NCBI GenBank assembly: GCA_900103495.1
Contig: FMWZ01000023.1
Location: 1 to 40,712, forward strand
Length of the DNA: 40,712 bases
Reading direction: 5' to 3'
Origin: Lachnospiraceae bacterium G11
Lineage (GTDB): Bacteria > Bacillota > Clostridia > Lachnospirales > Lachnospiraceae
Both the position numbers and the translations under genes were made by a program. Of this stretch, positions 17,534-24,896 are shown one piece after another (within the stretch, counting starts at the first letter, position 1; every line of letters starts with the position of its first letter). The notes below the pieces were generated by a model, which was not told where the DNA came from, searched no databases, and saw only the letters and a list, made by a program, of their open reading frames with translations.

Positions 17534-17834
17534 TAGCCAAATATTTAAAGACTGTGACGAAGACAGTACCTAAGCAGCGAAAGGCAAAGAGAGCCGGGAT
17601 GGTGAGAGCCGGTACGAGTATCTGCATAGCGAAAATCACTTCCGAGTCGCAAACCGAAATCGAAGGCGCGAAGAATTCCAAGCGCACTGATAACAAGAAA
17701 GTAGGATTTGCCGCAAGCTTCACGTTACGAAGCAGCGTATCGCAATGAGGGTAATCCCAAAGAGCCGTACGATTGTAACAGGTGGTTTAACGAATTCACT
17801 AGGGTTCGTCCTTTTACAGGACGAACCTTTTTTG
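17534..17834 (+). promoter_or_regulatory. T-box riboswitch (isoleucine) controlling ileS
   Basis: A ~300-nt leader with T-box landmarks. The stem I region has GAGAGCCGGTA, a specifier loop GAAAATCACT with ATC (Ile codon, 17635-17637), and the T-box sequence AGGTGGTTTAACG (17780-17792) with its TGG bulge. It ends in a terminator stem GGTTCGTCCT / AGGACGAACC (17802-17811 and 17818-17827) and a T-run. Uncharged tRNA-Ile binding should favour the antiterminator and ileS transcription. The Ile specificity agrees with the downstream gene. Confidence 0.92.
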
Positions 17835-17873
17835 TTTCCAAGGAAGCATTTACACACAAGAAAGGAGTACCAA

Positions 17874-20800
17874 ATGTACAACAAAGTCTCCACAGACCTT
17901 AACTTTGTTGCCCGTGAAAAGGAAATTGAGAAGTACTGGAAGGACAACAACATTTTCGAGAAAAGTATGGACAACCGCAAGAAGGGCGAAACCTACACCT
18001 TCTACGATGGACCGCCTACAGCTAACGGCAAGCCCCACATCGGTCACGTTTTGACCCGTGTAATTAAGGATATGATTCCCAGATACCGTACAATGAAGGG
18101 ATACATGGTTCCCAGAAAAGCAGGCTGGGACACCCACGGCCTTCCCGTAGAGCTGGAGGTTGAGAAGCTCCTTGGCCTTAACGGTAAGGATCAGATTGAA
18201 GAATACGGAATGGAGCCCTTCATTGAGAAATGTAAGGAATCCGTTTGGAAATACAAAGGAATGTGGGAGGATTTCTCCGGCACAGTTGGTTTCTGGGCCG
18301 ACATGGACAACCCCTACGTTACTTATCATGACGACTACATCGAGTCTGAGTGGTGGGCTTTAAAGGAAATCTGGAAAAAAGGCCTTCTCTACAAAGGCTT
18401 CAAAATTGTACCTTACTGCCCTCGTTGCGGTACCCCCCTTTCAACGGCTGAGGTTTCTCAGGGTTATAAGACCGTTAAAGAACGCTCCGCAATCGTTCGT
18501 TTTAAGGTTGTAGGAGAGGATGCGTTTTTCCTTGCATGGACAACAACACCCTGGACTCTTCCTTCAAACGTTGCACTTTGCATGAACCCCACAGAGGAGT
18601 ATTGCAAGGTAAAAGCTGCAGACGGCTACACCTACTACATGGCCAAGGCTCTCCTTGACACAGTTCTTGGAAAGCTTGCTACTGAGGATACCAAGGCTTA
18701 CGAAATCCTTGAGACATACAAGGGTAAGGACCTTGAGTACAAAGAGTACGAGCCTTTATTTGCCTGCGCTAAGGAAGTTGCTGACAAGCAGAACAAGAAG
18801 GGCTTCTTCGTTACATGTGATAACTACGTAACCATGTCAGATGGTACCGGTATCGTACATATCGCTCCTGCATTCGGTGAAGACGATGCCAACGTAGGAC
18901 GTAACTACGACCTTCCCTTCGTACAGTTCGTTGACGGCAAGGGTGAAATGACAAAGGAAACTCCTTTTGCCGGATTATTTGTTAAAAAGGCAGACCCTGA
19001 AGTCCTCAAAGACCTGGACGCAAGAGGCCAGCTTTACGATGCTCCCAAGTTCGAGCACGAATATCCTCACTGCTGGAGATGTGACACCCCTCTTATCTAC
19101 TATGCAAGAGAGTCATGGTACATCAAGGAAACAGCAGTAAGAGACGACCTTATCAGAAACAACAACACAGTTAACTGGATCCCTGAGTCCATCGGTAAGG
19201 GAAGATTCGGTAACTGGCTTGAGAACATTCAGGACTGGGCAATCTCCCGTAACCGTTATTGGGGAACTCCTCTTAACATCTGGGAGTGTGAGTGCGGTCA
19301 CCAGGAGTGTATCGGAAGCAGAGAAGAGCTTAAGAAGTTAAGCGGAAACGATGCTGCCGAGACAGTTGAGCTTCACAGACCTTACATTGATGAAATCACA
19401 TGCAAGTGTCCCAAGTGTGGCAAGGAAATGCACAGAGTTCCCGAGGTTTTGGACTGCTGGTTCGACTCAGGTGCAATGCCCTTCGCTCAGCACCACTATC
19501 CTTTCGAGAACAAGGAGCTTTTCGAGACTCAGTTCCCTGCACAGTTCATTTCTGAGGCAGTTGACCAGACAAGAGGATGGTTCCACTCACTTATGGCGGA
19601 GTCAACCCTTCTTTTCAACAAGGCTCCTTATGAGAACGTAATCGTCCTTGGCCACGTTCAGGATGAGAACGGTCAGAAGATGAGTAAGTCCAAGGGTAAC
19701 GCAGTTGATCCCTTCGATGCTTTGGAAAAATATGGCGCAGACGCCATCAGATGGTACTTCTACATCAACTCAGCGCCCTGGCTTCCCAACAGATTTTCCG
19801 GTGACACCGTTACCGAGGGTCAGAGAAAGTTCATGGGCACCCTTTGGAATACATATGCATTCTTCGTACTTTACGCAAATATCGATAACTTCGACGCTTC
19901 CAAGTATACCTTAGAGTACGACAAGCTTCCTGTTATGGATAAGTGGGTTCTCTCCAAACTTAATACCACAGTTGGAGAGGTAGACGACGATTTGGCCAAC
20001 TACAGAATACCCGAAGCTGCAAGAGCACTTCAGGAGTTCGTGGACGACCTTTCAAACTGGTACGTAAGAAGAAGCAGAGAGCGTTTCTGGGCAAAAGGCA
20101 TGGAGCAGGACAAGATCAACGCTTACATGACCCTTTACACAGCACTTGTAACAATTTCAAAAGCAGCTGCTCCCATGATTCCTTTCATGACAGAGCAGAT
20201 TTACTTAAACCTTGTATATAACATCGATAAGACTCAGCCCGAGTCCATCCACCTTTGCGACTTCCCTGAAGTTAAGAAGGAATGGATTGACGCAGAGCTT
20301 GAGGCTTCCATGAAGGAAGTTCTTAACGCTGTAGTTCTTGGACGTGCAGCAAGAAATACTGCAAACATCAAGAATCGTCAGCCTATCGGCAAGATGTTTA
20401 TCAAGGCTGAGAAAGAACTTGACGATTTCTACACAGAAATCATCAGAGATGAATTGAATGTAAAAGAAGTTGAATACACCGACGATGTAAGAGAGTTCAC
20501 ATCATACTCCTTCAAGCCCCAGCTTCGTACCGTAGGACCTAAGTACGGCAAGCAGCTTGGCGGCATCCAGAAAGAGCTTGCTTCCCTTGACGGAAACAAG
20601 GCAATGGATGAGCTCAACACCAACGGCGCTCTTAAGTTCATGGTTGGTGACGTAGAGGTAGAACTTACCAAGGATGATCTTCTTATCGAGATGACCAAGA
20701 AGGAAGGCTTTGAGGCAGTTGAAGACTACGGCGTAACTGTTGTTCTCGACACCAACCTTACACCTGAACTCATCGAGGAAGGTTTCGTCCTTGAGGTTAT

Positions 20801-21026
20801 CAGTAAGATCCAGACCATGCGTAAAGACATCAACTTCGAGGTTATGGACCGCATCAAAGTCGGCATCACAGGAAACGAGAAGCTTGCAGCCATCGTAACC
20901 AAGAATAAGGATGCCATCGCTACCAAGGTTCTTGCAGAAGTTATCTCCACAACAGATACCTTTGCAAATGCAAAGAACTGGAACGTAAATGGCGAGGAAG
21001 TAACCATCTCAGTAGAGAAGAACTAG
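17874..21026 (+). CDS. ileS: Isoleucyl-tRNA synthetase, type 2 (long form)
   Basis: A class I synthetase charging tRNA-Ile in the cytoplasm, 1050 residues. It has HIGH (residues 55-58) and KMSKS (602-606), editing-domain sequences between them, an anticodon-binding region and a C-terminal extension with EEGFVLEVISKIQTMRKD. The extra length over the ~920-residue type 1 enzyme and this C-terminal domain indicate IleRS2, the form known for low mupirocin sensitivity. AAAGGAG (17861-17867) precedes ATG 17874. In-frame codons further upstream lie inside the T-box leader and are not used. Confidence 0.95.
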   Translation: MYNKVSTDLNFVAREKEIEKYWKDNNIFEKSMDNRKKGETYTFYDGPPTANGKPHIGHVLTRVIKDMIPRYRTMKGYMVPRKAGWDTHGLPVELEVEKLLGLNGKDQIEEYGMEPFIEKCKESVWKYKGMWEDFSGTVGFWADMDNPYVTYHDDYIESEWWALKEIWKKGLLYKGFKIVPYCPRCGTPLSTAEVSQGYKTVKERSAIVRFKVVGEDAFFLAWTTTPWTLPSNVALCMNPTEEYCKVKAADGYTYYMAKALLDTVLGKLATEDTKAYEILETYKGKDLEYKEYEPLFACAKEVADKQNKKGFFVTCDNYVTMSDGTGIVHIAPAFGEDDANVGRNYDLPFVQFVDGKGEMTKETPFAGLFVKKADPEVLKDLDARGQLYDAPKFEHEYPHCWRCDTPLIYYARESWYIKETAVRDDLIRNNNTVNWIPESIGKGRFGNWLENIQDWAISRNRYWGTPLNIWECECGHQECIGSREELKKLSGNDAAETVELHRPYIDEITCKCPKCGKEMHRVPEVLDCWFDSGAMPFAQHHYPFENKELFETQFPAQFISEAVDQTRGWFHSLMAESTLLFNKAPYENVIVLGHVQDENGQKMSKSKGNAVDPFDALEKYGADAIRWYFYINSAPWLPNRFSGDTVTEGQRKFMGTLWNTYAFFVLYANIDNFDASKYTLEYDKLPVMDKWVLSKLNTTVGEVDDDLANYRIPEAARALQEFVDDLSNWYVRRSRERFWAKGMEQDKINAYMTLYTALVTISKAAAPMIPFMTEQIYLNLVYNIDKTQPESIHLCDFPEVKKEWIDAELEASMKEVLNAVVLGRAARNTANIKNRQPIGKMFIKAEKELDDFYTEIIRDELNVKEVEYTDDVREFTSYSFKPQLRTVGPKYGKQLGGIQKELASLDGNKAMDELNTNGALKFMVGDVEVELTKDDLLIEMTKKEGFEAVEDYGVTVVLDTNLTPELIEEGFVLEVISKIQTMRKDINFEVMDRIKVGITGNEKLAAIVTKNKDAIATKVLAEVISTTDTFANAKNWNVNGEEVTISVEKN

Positions 21027-21043
21027 AATATAGCCGCAAAGGC

Positions 21044-21166
21044 GGATGTGCAGGTTGGGGACAGGCCCCGATTGCACATAAAAAAGCAAAATAAAAAGCA
21101 GGGCACATTTCACATGCGTCCTGCTTTTTTACGTGCAATCGGGGCCTGTCCCCAACCTGCACATCC
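21044..21166. repeat. Nested inverted repeat with bidirectional terminator between convergent genes
   Basis: Two 34-nt arms, 21044-21077 and 21133-21166, are perfect inverted copies containing GGGGACAGGCCCC. They enclose a second stem AAAAAGCAGG / CCTGCTTTTT (21093-21102 and 21120-21129) with A- and T-runs. The inner hairpin can terminate both ileS and the minus-strand gene ending at 21167. The outer arms resemble the short GC-rich palindromes (REP-like) common in some Firmicutes. Confidence 0.85.
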
Positions 21167-22315
21167 CTACCCGGCCAGGTCCACCTGCTGCATGGTGCCG
21201 GCAACACCGGATTCGTAAAGGAACATTCCGGTGGAGCGGAGGCGTGCAGTGTCAAGGATGTCGTCGTCTTTATAGTGGAAATTGGTGGATTGGCGGCCAA
21301 GATAGATGGCGCCTACGCCCTTGTCAGCAAGGGAGTAAAGTGTGTCGGTGCCGTCTGCCTCTTTAACCCAGATTTTCACCTTATTCCAGATTTCATCATT
21401 TTCATCAATCCAGCCGTTTCGGTCTGAATCGTACTTCGAAAGATCATAGAAGCCGTCTCCGGTCTTGGTGCCAAAAAGCTCACCACCGTCGTTAATAACT
21501 CCGTCTTCGTTAAGGTCAAGGGCCAACATTCCCGTGCCGGGACCAAAGGCGTGAATTTCATCCTTAACTCCGTCACAGTCAAGATCAAAGAAGAATTTCT
21601 GATCGGAAATCTCAGCCACTTCACTGTCAAGATTGATAACCAAAGGATCGCAGAATTTTGCTGCCTGTACAAAGCTTCCTGCGTACTCGGTGTAGAATGT
21701 GCGGCTCATTGAAACATCCAGATTAAACTGAATCTCCCGTCCCGTAGAGTCCACAACGGTTCCTGCAGTGGAGAAGGAATAGGCCTCATGCTCTGTGTAG
21801 GAGTAATTCTCCTCATAAAGAAGCGATACCTGACTGGGGTCAGTAGCTTCAGTACCCTCTGCGTGGCACTCTGCCAAAGAGGTACCCTCACGAAGGCTGT
21901 CACGATACTTTTTGCCCTTGTTAAAGAGCTCTTCAAGGTACCTGATAAGCTGCTGCCTGAACTCATCCATGGCTCGTAAAGGATTTGATTCCGTGACTTT
22001 CTGAGCTTTGGAAATCCTTGATAAAGGCCTTCCGGAACTCATCATGGAAAGAATCTCGTCAACACTTGCGGCATTCCCCGCCGTCTCCTTTTCTGCCGAT
22101 GTGGAAGAATCCACAGTTTCTACAGCTTCCTCTCCTTTCTTCAAAGTCTGTCCGTCCAATTGGTTGTTTACGTCCCTGTCAAATAAGCCGGCAAAGTTTC
22201 CCGGCATATTTGCACCATTACCTGCATATGAACCAACGACTTTCTGCTGATAAGCCTGGGTCACAACGTAGGTATTGGTGGATTCCATTCCGAGGTTGAA
22301 AGAATTGATTTTCAT
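21167..22315 (-). CDS. Sigma-28-controlled protein with EF-hand-like calcium loops
   Basis: A 382-residue soluble protein without a signal peptide. After a low-complexity N-terminus and a helical region it has acidic loops of the type DLDCDGVKDE, DLNEDGVINDG and DSDRNGWIDENDE, resembling calcium-binding EF-hand/dockerin loops. ELFG follows the second loop, as in many such bacterial proteins. AAGGAGGGA precedes ATG 22315. The promoter is of sigma-28 type, placing it in the motility regulon. The protein's exact job is unknown; a secreted or flagellum-associated calcium protein is one possibility. Confidence 0.7.
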   Translation of the reverse strand: MKINSFNLGMESTNTYVVTQAYQQKVVGSYAGNGANMPGNFAGLFDRDVNNQLDGQTLKKGEEAVETVDSSTSAEKETAGNAASVDEILSMMSSGRPLSRISKAQKVTESNPLRAMDEFRQQLIRYLEELFNKGKKYRDSLREGTSLAECHAEGTEATDPSQVSLLYEENYSYTEHEAYSFSTAGTVVDSTGREIQFNLDVSMSRTFYTEYAGSFVQAAKFCDPLVINLDSEVAEISDQKFFFDLDCDGVKDEIHAFGPGTGMLALDLNEDGVINDGGELFGTKTGDGFYDLSKYDSDRNGWIDENDEIWNKVKIWVKEADGTDTLYSLADKGVGAIYLGRQSTNFHYKDDDILDTARLRSTGMFLYESGVAGTMQQVDLAG

Positions 22316-22369
22316 ATTTTTCCCTCCTTATGGAATGATATAGATATTGCGGATTTTGCCTAAAAAAGG

Positions 22370-22430
22370 GCAAAAAAGTACCTCCAACAAAGCATTGGCA
22401 AGATGCTCCGCCGGAAGTACCATCCATGGT
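22370..22430 (-). other. Structured 5' leader of the calcium-loop protein
   Basis: On the minus strand the leader can form GTACTTCC ... GGAGGTAC enclosing AGCAT ... ATGCT. A second stem, TTTTGCC ... GGCAAAA, lies near the ribosome site. No known riboswitch class is matched. Confidence 0.4.
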
Positions 22431-22438
22431 CATTATAT

Positions 22439-22465
22439 ATATCGGTAAAATCGTAAGATTCTTTA
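22439..22465 (-). promoter_or_regulatory. Sigma-28 (SigD/FliA) promoter
   Basis: Minus strand: TAAA (22465-22462), exactly 15 bp, ACCGATAT (22446-22439). This fits the Gram-positive sigma-D consensus TAAA-N15-GCCGATAT at 11 of 12 positions. Confidence 0.82.
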
Positions 22466-22472
22466 ACCCAAC

Positions 22473-22501
22473 TTGTAAAAAAACTTCTATCCAATTATAA
22501 T
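22473..22501 (+). promoter_or_regulatory. Sigma-A promoter of plsC
   Basis: TTGTAA (22473-22478), 17-bp spacer, TATAAT (22496-22501). GGAGG (22527-22531) precedes the ATG at 22537. Confidence 0.75.
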
Positions 22502-22536
22502 GAATCCGTCCACGAATTTTACCCGGAGGAACTTAA

Positions 22537-23280
22537 ATGATCAGATTCATAATTATTATTTTATTTATTTTAATTTTCTTTATCGTAAGCATTATTCTGC
22601 TTCCCATCACATGGCTCATCGGAGTGTTCAACAAGAAAGCCATGAGAAACATAAGCTTAAGCATAATAAAGTGGGTATTTTCAACCATTGTTTGGCTTAC
22701 AGGCACTAAGCTTGAGGTAAGAGGCCTTGAGAATGTGCCCGACGACCAGCCTGTACTCTACGTTGGTAACCACAGAAGCTTTTTCGACATCGTAATCAGC
22801 ATGATTTATGTGAAAAGAGTTACGGGCTATGTGGCCAAGAAAGAGACTAAGAAAGTACCATTCCTTGCTCAGTGGATGGTGAACCTTAACTGCCTTTTCC
22901 TTGACAGAAACGATATCAAGCAGGGCCTTAACATTATCCTTAAAGCCATTGACCTAGTAAAAGAGGGCTACTCCATCTGCATCTTCCCGGAGGGCACCAG
23001 AAACAAGGAGGAGGGAACCTTCCTTCCCTTCCATGAGGGCAGCTTCAAGATTGCCCAGAAGAGCGGATGCCTCATTCAGCCCTTCGTTTTCTACAACTCG
23101 GCGGCGATTTTTGAGGACCATTTCCCTAAAGTAAAAAGCTCCCATGTAATCCTGGAATACCTCCCTACCATTGACATGAAAGCCATGGAGAAGGAGGAGG
23201 CCAAGCACATCGGAGCCTACACTCAAAAAATCATTGAGGAAGCTTACTTCAAAATCAAAGCAGAGGTTTCAAACCAATAA
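22537..23280 (+). CDS. plsC: 1-acyl-sn-glycerol-3-phosphate acyltransferase
   Basis: Acylates lysophosphatidic acid to phosphatidic acid, the precursor of membrane phospholipids. The 247-residue protein starts with a hydrophobic anchor (about 3-25). It carries the catalytic NHRSFFD motif (N78-D84, NHx4D) and the substrate-binding FPEGTR (150-155). Length and motifs are typical. The stop codon abuts the stop of the convergent lipoprotein gene with no spacer. A related acyltransferase with another acceptor cannot be excluded, but PlsC is the best call. Confidence 0.9.
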   Translation: MIRFIIIILFILIFFIVSIILLPITWLIGVFNKKAMRNISLSIIKWVFSTIVWLTGTKLEVRGLENVPDDQPVLYVGNHRSFFDIVISMIYVKRVTGYVAKKETKKVPFLAQWMVNLNCLFLDRNDIKQGLNIILKAIDLVKEGYSICIFPEGTRNKEEGTFLPFHEGSFKIAQKSGCLIQPFVFYNSAAIFEDHFPKVKSSHVILEYLPTIDMKAMEKEEAKHIGAYTQKIIEEAYFKIKAEVSNQ

Positions 23281-24783
23281 TCAATAGTCGTTATCAGACG
23301 GCGCCACAAAGTAGTCACCTGAAAGGATTTGTGCAAGCATGTAGATGTAAGCTGCATTGCTTCGCAGATCCTTTAATTTATACTCATCTTTTTCGTATAT
23401 ATAATCTTCTGAGGTAAAATTCCGACCTCTAAAATAATGCTCATGGTTGCTTATTACGCTGGCGTACTCATCATTGGTTAAGACGTAGTTTGAGGTGGAA
23501 AGAATCACCATGTTCCAAAGAAGACTTTCGAAGGAATCATCCCCATCTATCACAGAAACCATAAAGGAATCGTCTCTGGCTGCCTGAGAGATAATCTCCC
23601 CGTTTTTCATAAGATTCTTCATAAGGGACTGGCACTTTCCAACGGAAACGGCCTTTCTTGTAAGCATGTATGTAACCGATGAATAAAGATTCCAGTGGTC
23701 GGCTTTTATATCAACGCTTGAAGGCAACAGCTCGTTGGCGTAGGTGTAGTAGCTTTGAAGGCCTGAAGCCCTGTATAATTCCACTGCGGCGGCAGCCAAA
23801 ACAGAAGAGGAGGATGCTGAGGAAGATATGGCTTTTTCCTTCTCTAAATACTTCCAGGCCATGTCCGCGGCCTTAAGACAGATGGAGGCGTACTCCGCAT
23901 CCACGTCCTTATATACATAGGAAAACTTCGCCATAACTGCGGCGAAAGCGGCACTTGCAGTGTAATCAACGGGAGCAAGATTATAGGTTACAGACACGTT
24001 GTCGTTAACGGTGTAAAGGCTCTTGAAAACGCCGCCTGAAGTCTCATCCTGCAAAGAAAGCATCCACACAGACTCGTGGTAGAGCTGGTCCAGAATTCGA
24101 ATATCTCCGGCATCGTTTGTGAACTCAGCGAAGGACTGAGGGAAAAGCTCGTAGGCCGTAAGCAGTGTCATCATGGTCTCTGCGGCAATCTCCACTTCCT
24201 GGGTTCCGTTCTCGTCCGTAATCCAGCCACCCTGGATAATCTTCTCAATTTCCGCCCCTTTGGTGTCCCTGGCTTTAACGGAGATTCTCTTCTCCCTTAC
24301 CATATCAAGAACATCCAAAGCATCGGGCACAATGCCTCTGATTAGCTCGTCGGTAACCACAAAGGGATAGCTTTCCCCGAGGCCCGGGCATTTAATATAG
24401 TAGCTTCCGTTTTTCTTAAGGTCGGTGAAATTCCCGTATCCCAAAGGCGCAGAGCCCCCCGCAGGGTGCCTCTTGGTCTTCACGACTCCGCTGTAGACTC
24501 TCTTTCCCGTATCGGCGTCCATGACATCAAAGGTCTGAGGCAGTGAATCTGAGGTAAAAACCACAACTTTCTCAGCTTCCGTTTCAAAGCCCGCCTTGTC
24601 CGTTACGATGTGGGGAATAACCACAGGAACGCTGTCATAAAGGTGGGGTTCCTCATTCATGCTGAGGAATTCCTCAGTCTCTGTGGCATACTCCATCCTG
24701 AAACCGGGAACCGAACAGGATACAAGGAGACTTGCAATGCATGCAGTTGTAATAATCGGGAAAGTTTTGGACTTCATAACCAT
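23281..24783 (-). CDS. GH9-like lipoprotein with cellulase Ig-like domain, apparently catalytically dead
   Basis: Starting at ATG 24783, preceded by GGGG, the 500-residue protein has a lipoprotein signal peptide ending LLVSC. A cellulase N-terminal Ig-like domain follows (DVMDADTGKRVYSG ... GSYYIKCPGLGESYPFVV), then an alpha-helical barrel like glycoside hydrolase family 9. The catalytic GGWxDAGD segment of GH9 is replaced by GGWITDENG, and the C-terminal acid region is also altered (DLRSNAAYIYMLAQ). It may therefore bind rather than cut glycans at the cell surface. A frame-consistent upstream ATG at 24831 has no ribosome site. Confidence 0.75.
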   Translation of the reverse strand: MVMKSKTFPIITTACIASLLVSCSVPGFRMEYATETEEFLSMNEEPHLYDSVPVVIPHIVTDKAGFETEAEKVVVFTSDSLPQTFDVMDADTGKRVYSGVVKTKRHPAGGSAPLGYGNFTDLKKNGSYYIKCPGLGESYPFVVTDELIRGIVPDALDVLDMVREKRISVKARDTKGAEIEKIIQGGWITDENGTQEVEIAAETMMTLLTAYELFPQSFAEFTNDAGDIRILDQLYHESVWMLSLQDETSGGVFKSLYTVNDNVSVTYNLAPVDYTASAAFAAVMAKFSYVYKDVDAEYASICLKAADMAWKYLEKEKAISSSASSSSVLAAAAVELYRASGLQSYYTYANELLPSSVDIKADHWNLYSSVTYMLTRKAVSVGKCQSLMKNLMKNGEIISQAARDDSFMVSVIDGDDSFESLLWNMVILSTSNYVLTNDEYASVISNHEHYFRGRNFTSEDYIYEKDEYKLKDLRSNAAYIYMLAQILSGDYFVAPSDNDY

Positions 24784-24833
24784 ATTATAGCCCCGATGTG
24801 ACAGGGGAGAAAAGGAGAATTTTTCATACATCG

Positions 24834-24862
24834 TTGTAAATATGCAGAAAATAGGCTAAAAT
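24834..24862 (+). promoter_or_regulatory. Sigma-A promoter of glgP
   Basis: TTGTAA (24834-24839), 17-bp spacer, TAAAAT (24857-24862). AAGGAGG (24882-24888) sits just upstream of the TTG start. Confidence 0.75.
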
Positions 24863-24896
24863 AAAAACAATCTTGGCTTTTAAGGAGGAGTAAATT

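Noticed and set aside
17745-17873. Upstream extension of ileS
   Set aside because: The frame is open only because it crosses the T-box antiterminator and terminator; the ribosome site sits just before 17874.
22370-22430. Cyclic di-GMP (GEMM) riboswitch before the calcium-loop gene
   Set aside because: The conserved GEMM core sequences are not present; only generic stems are seen.
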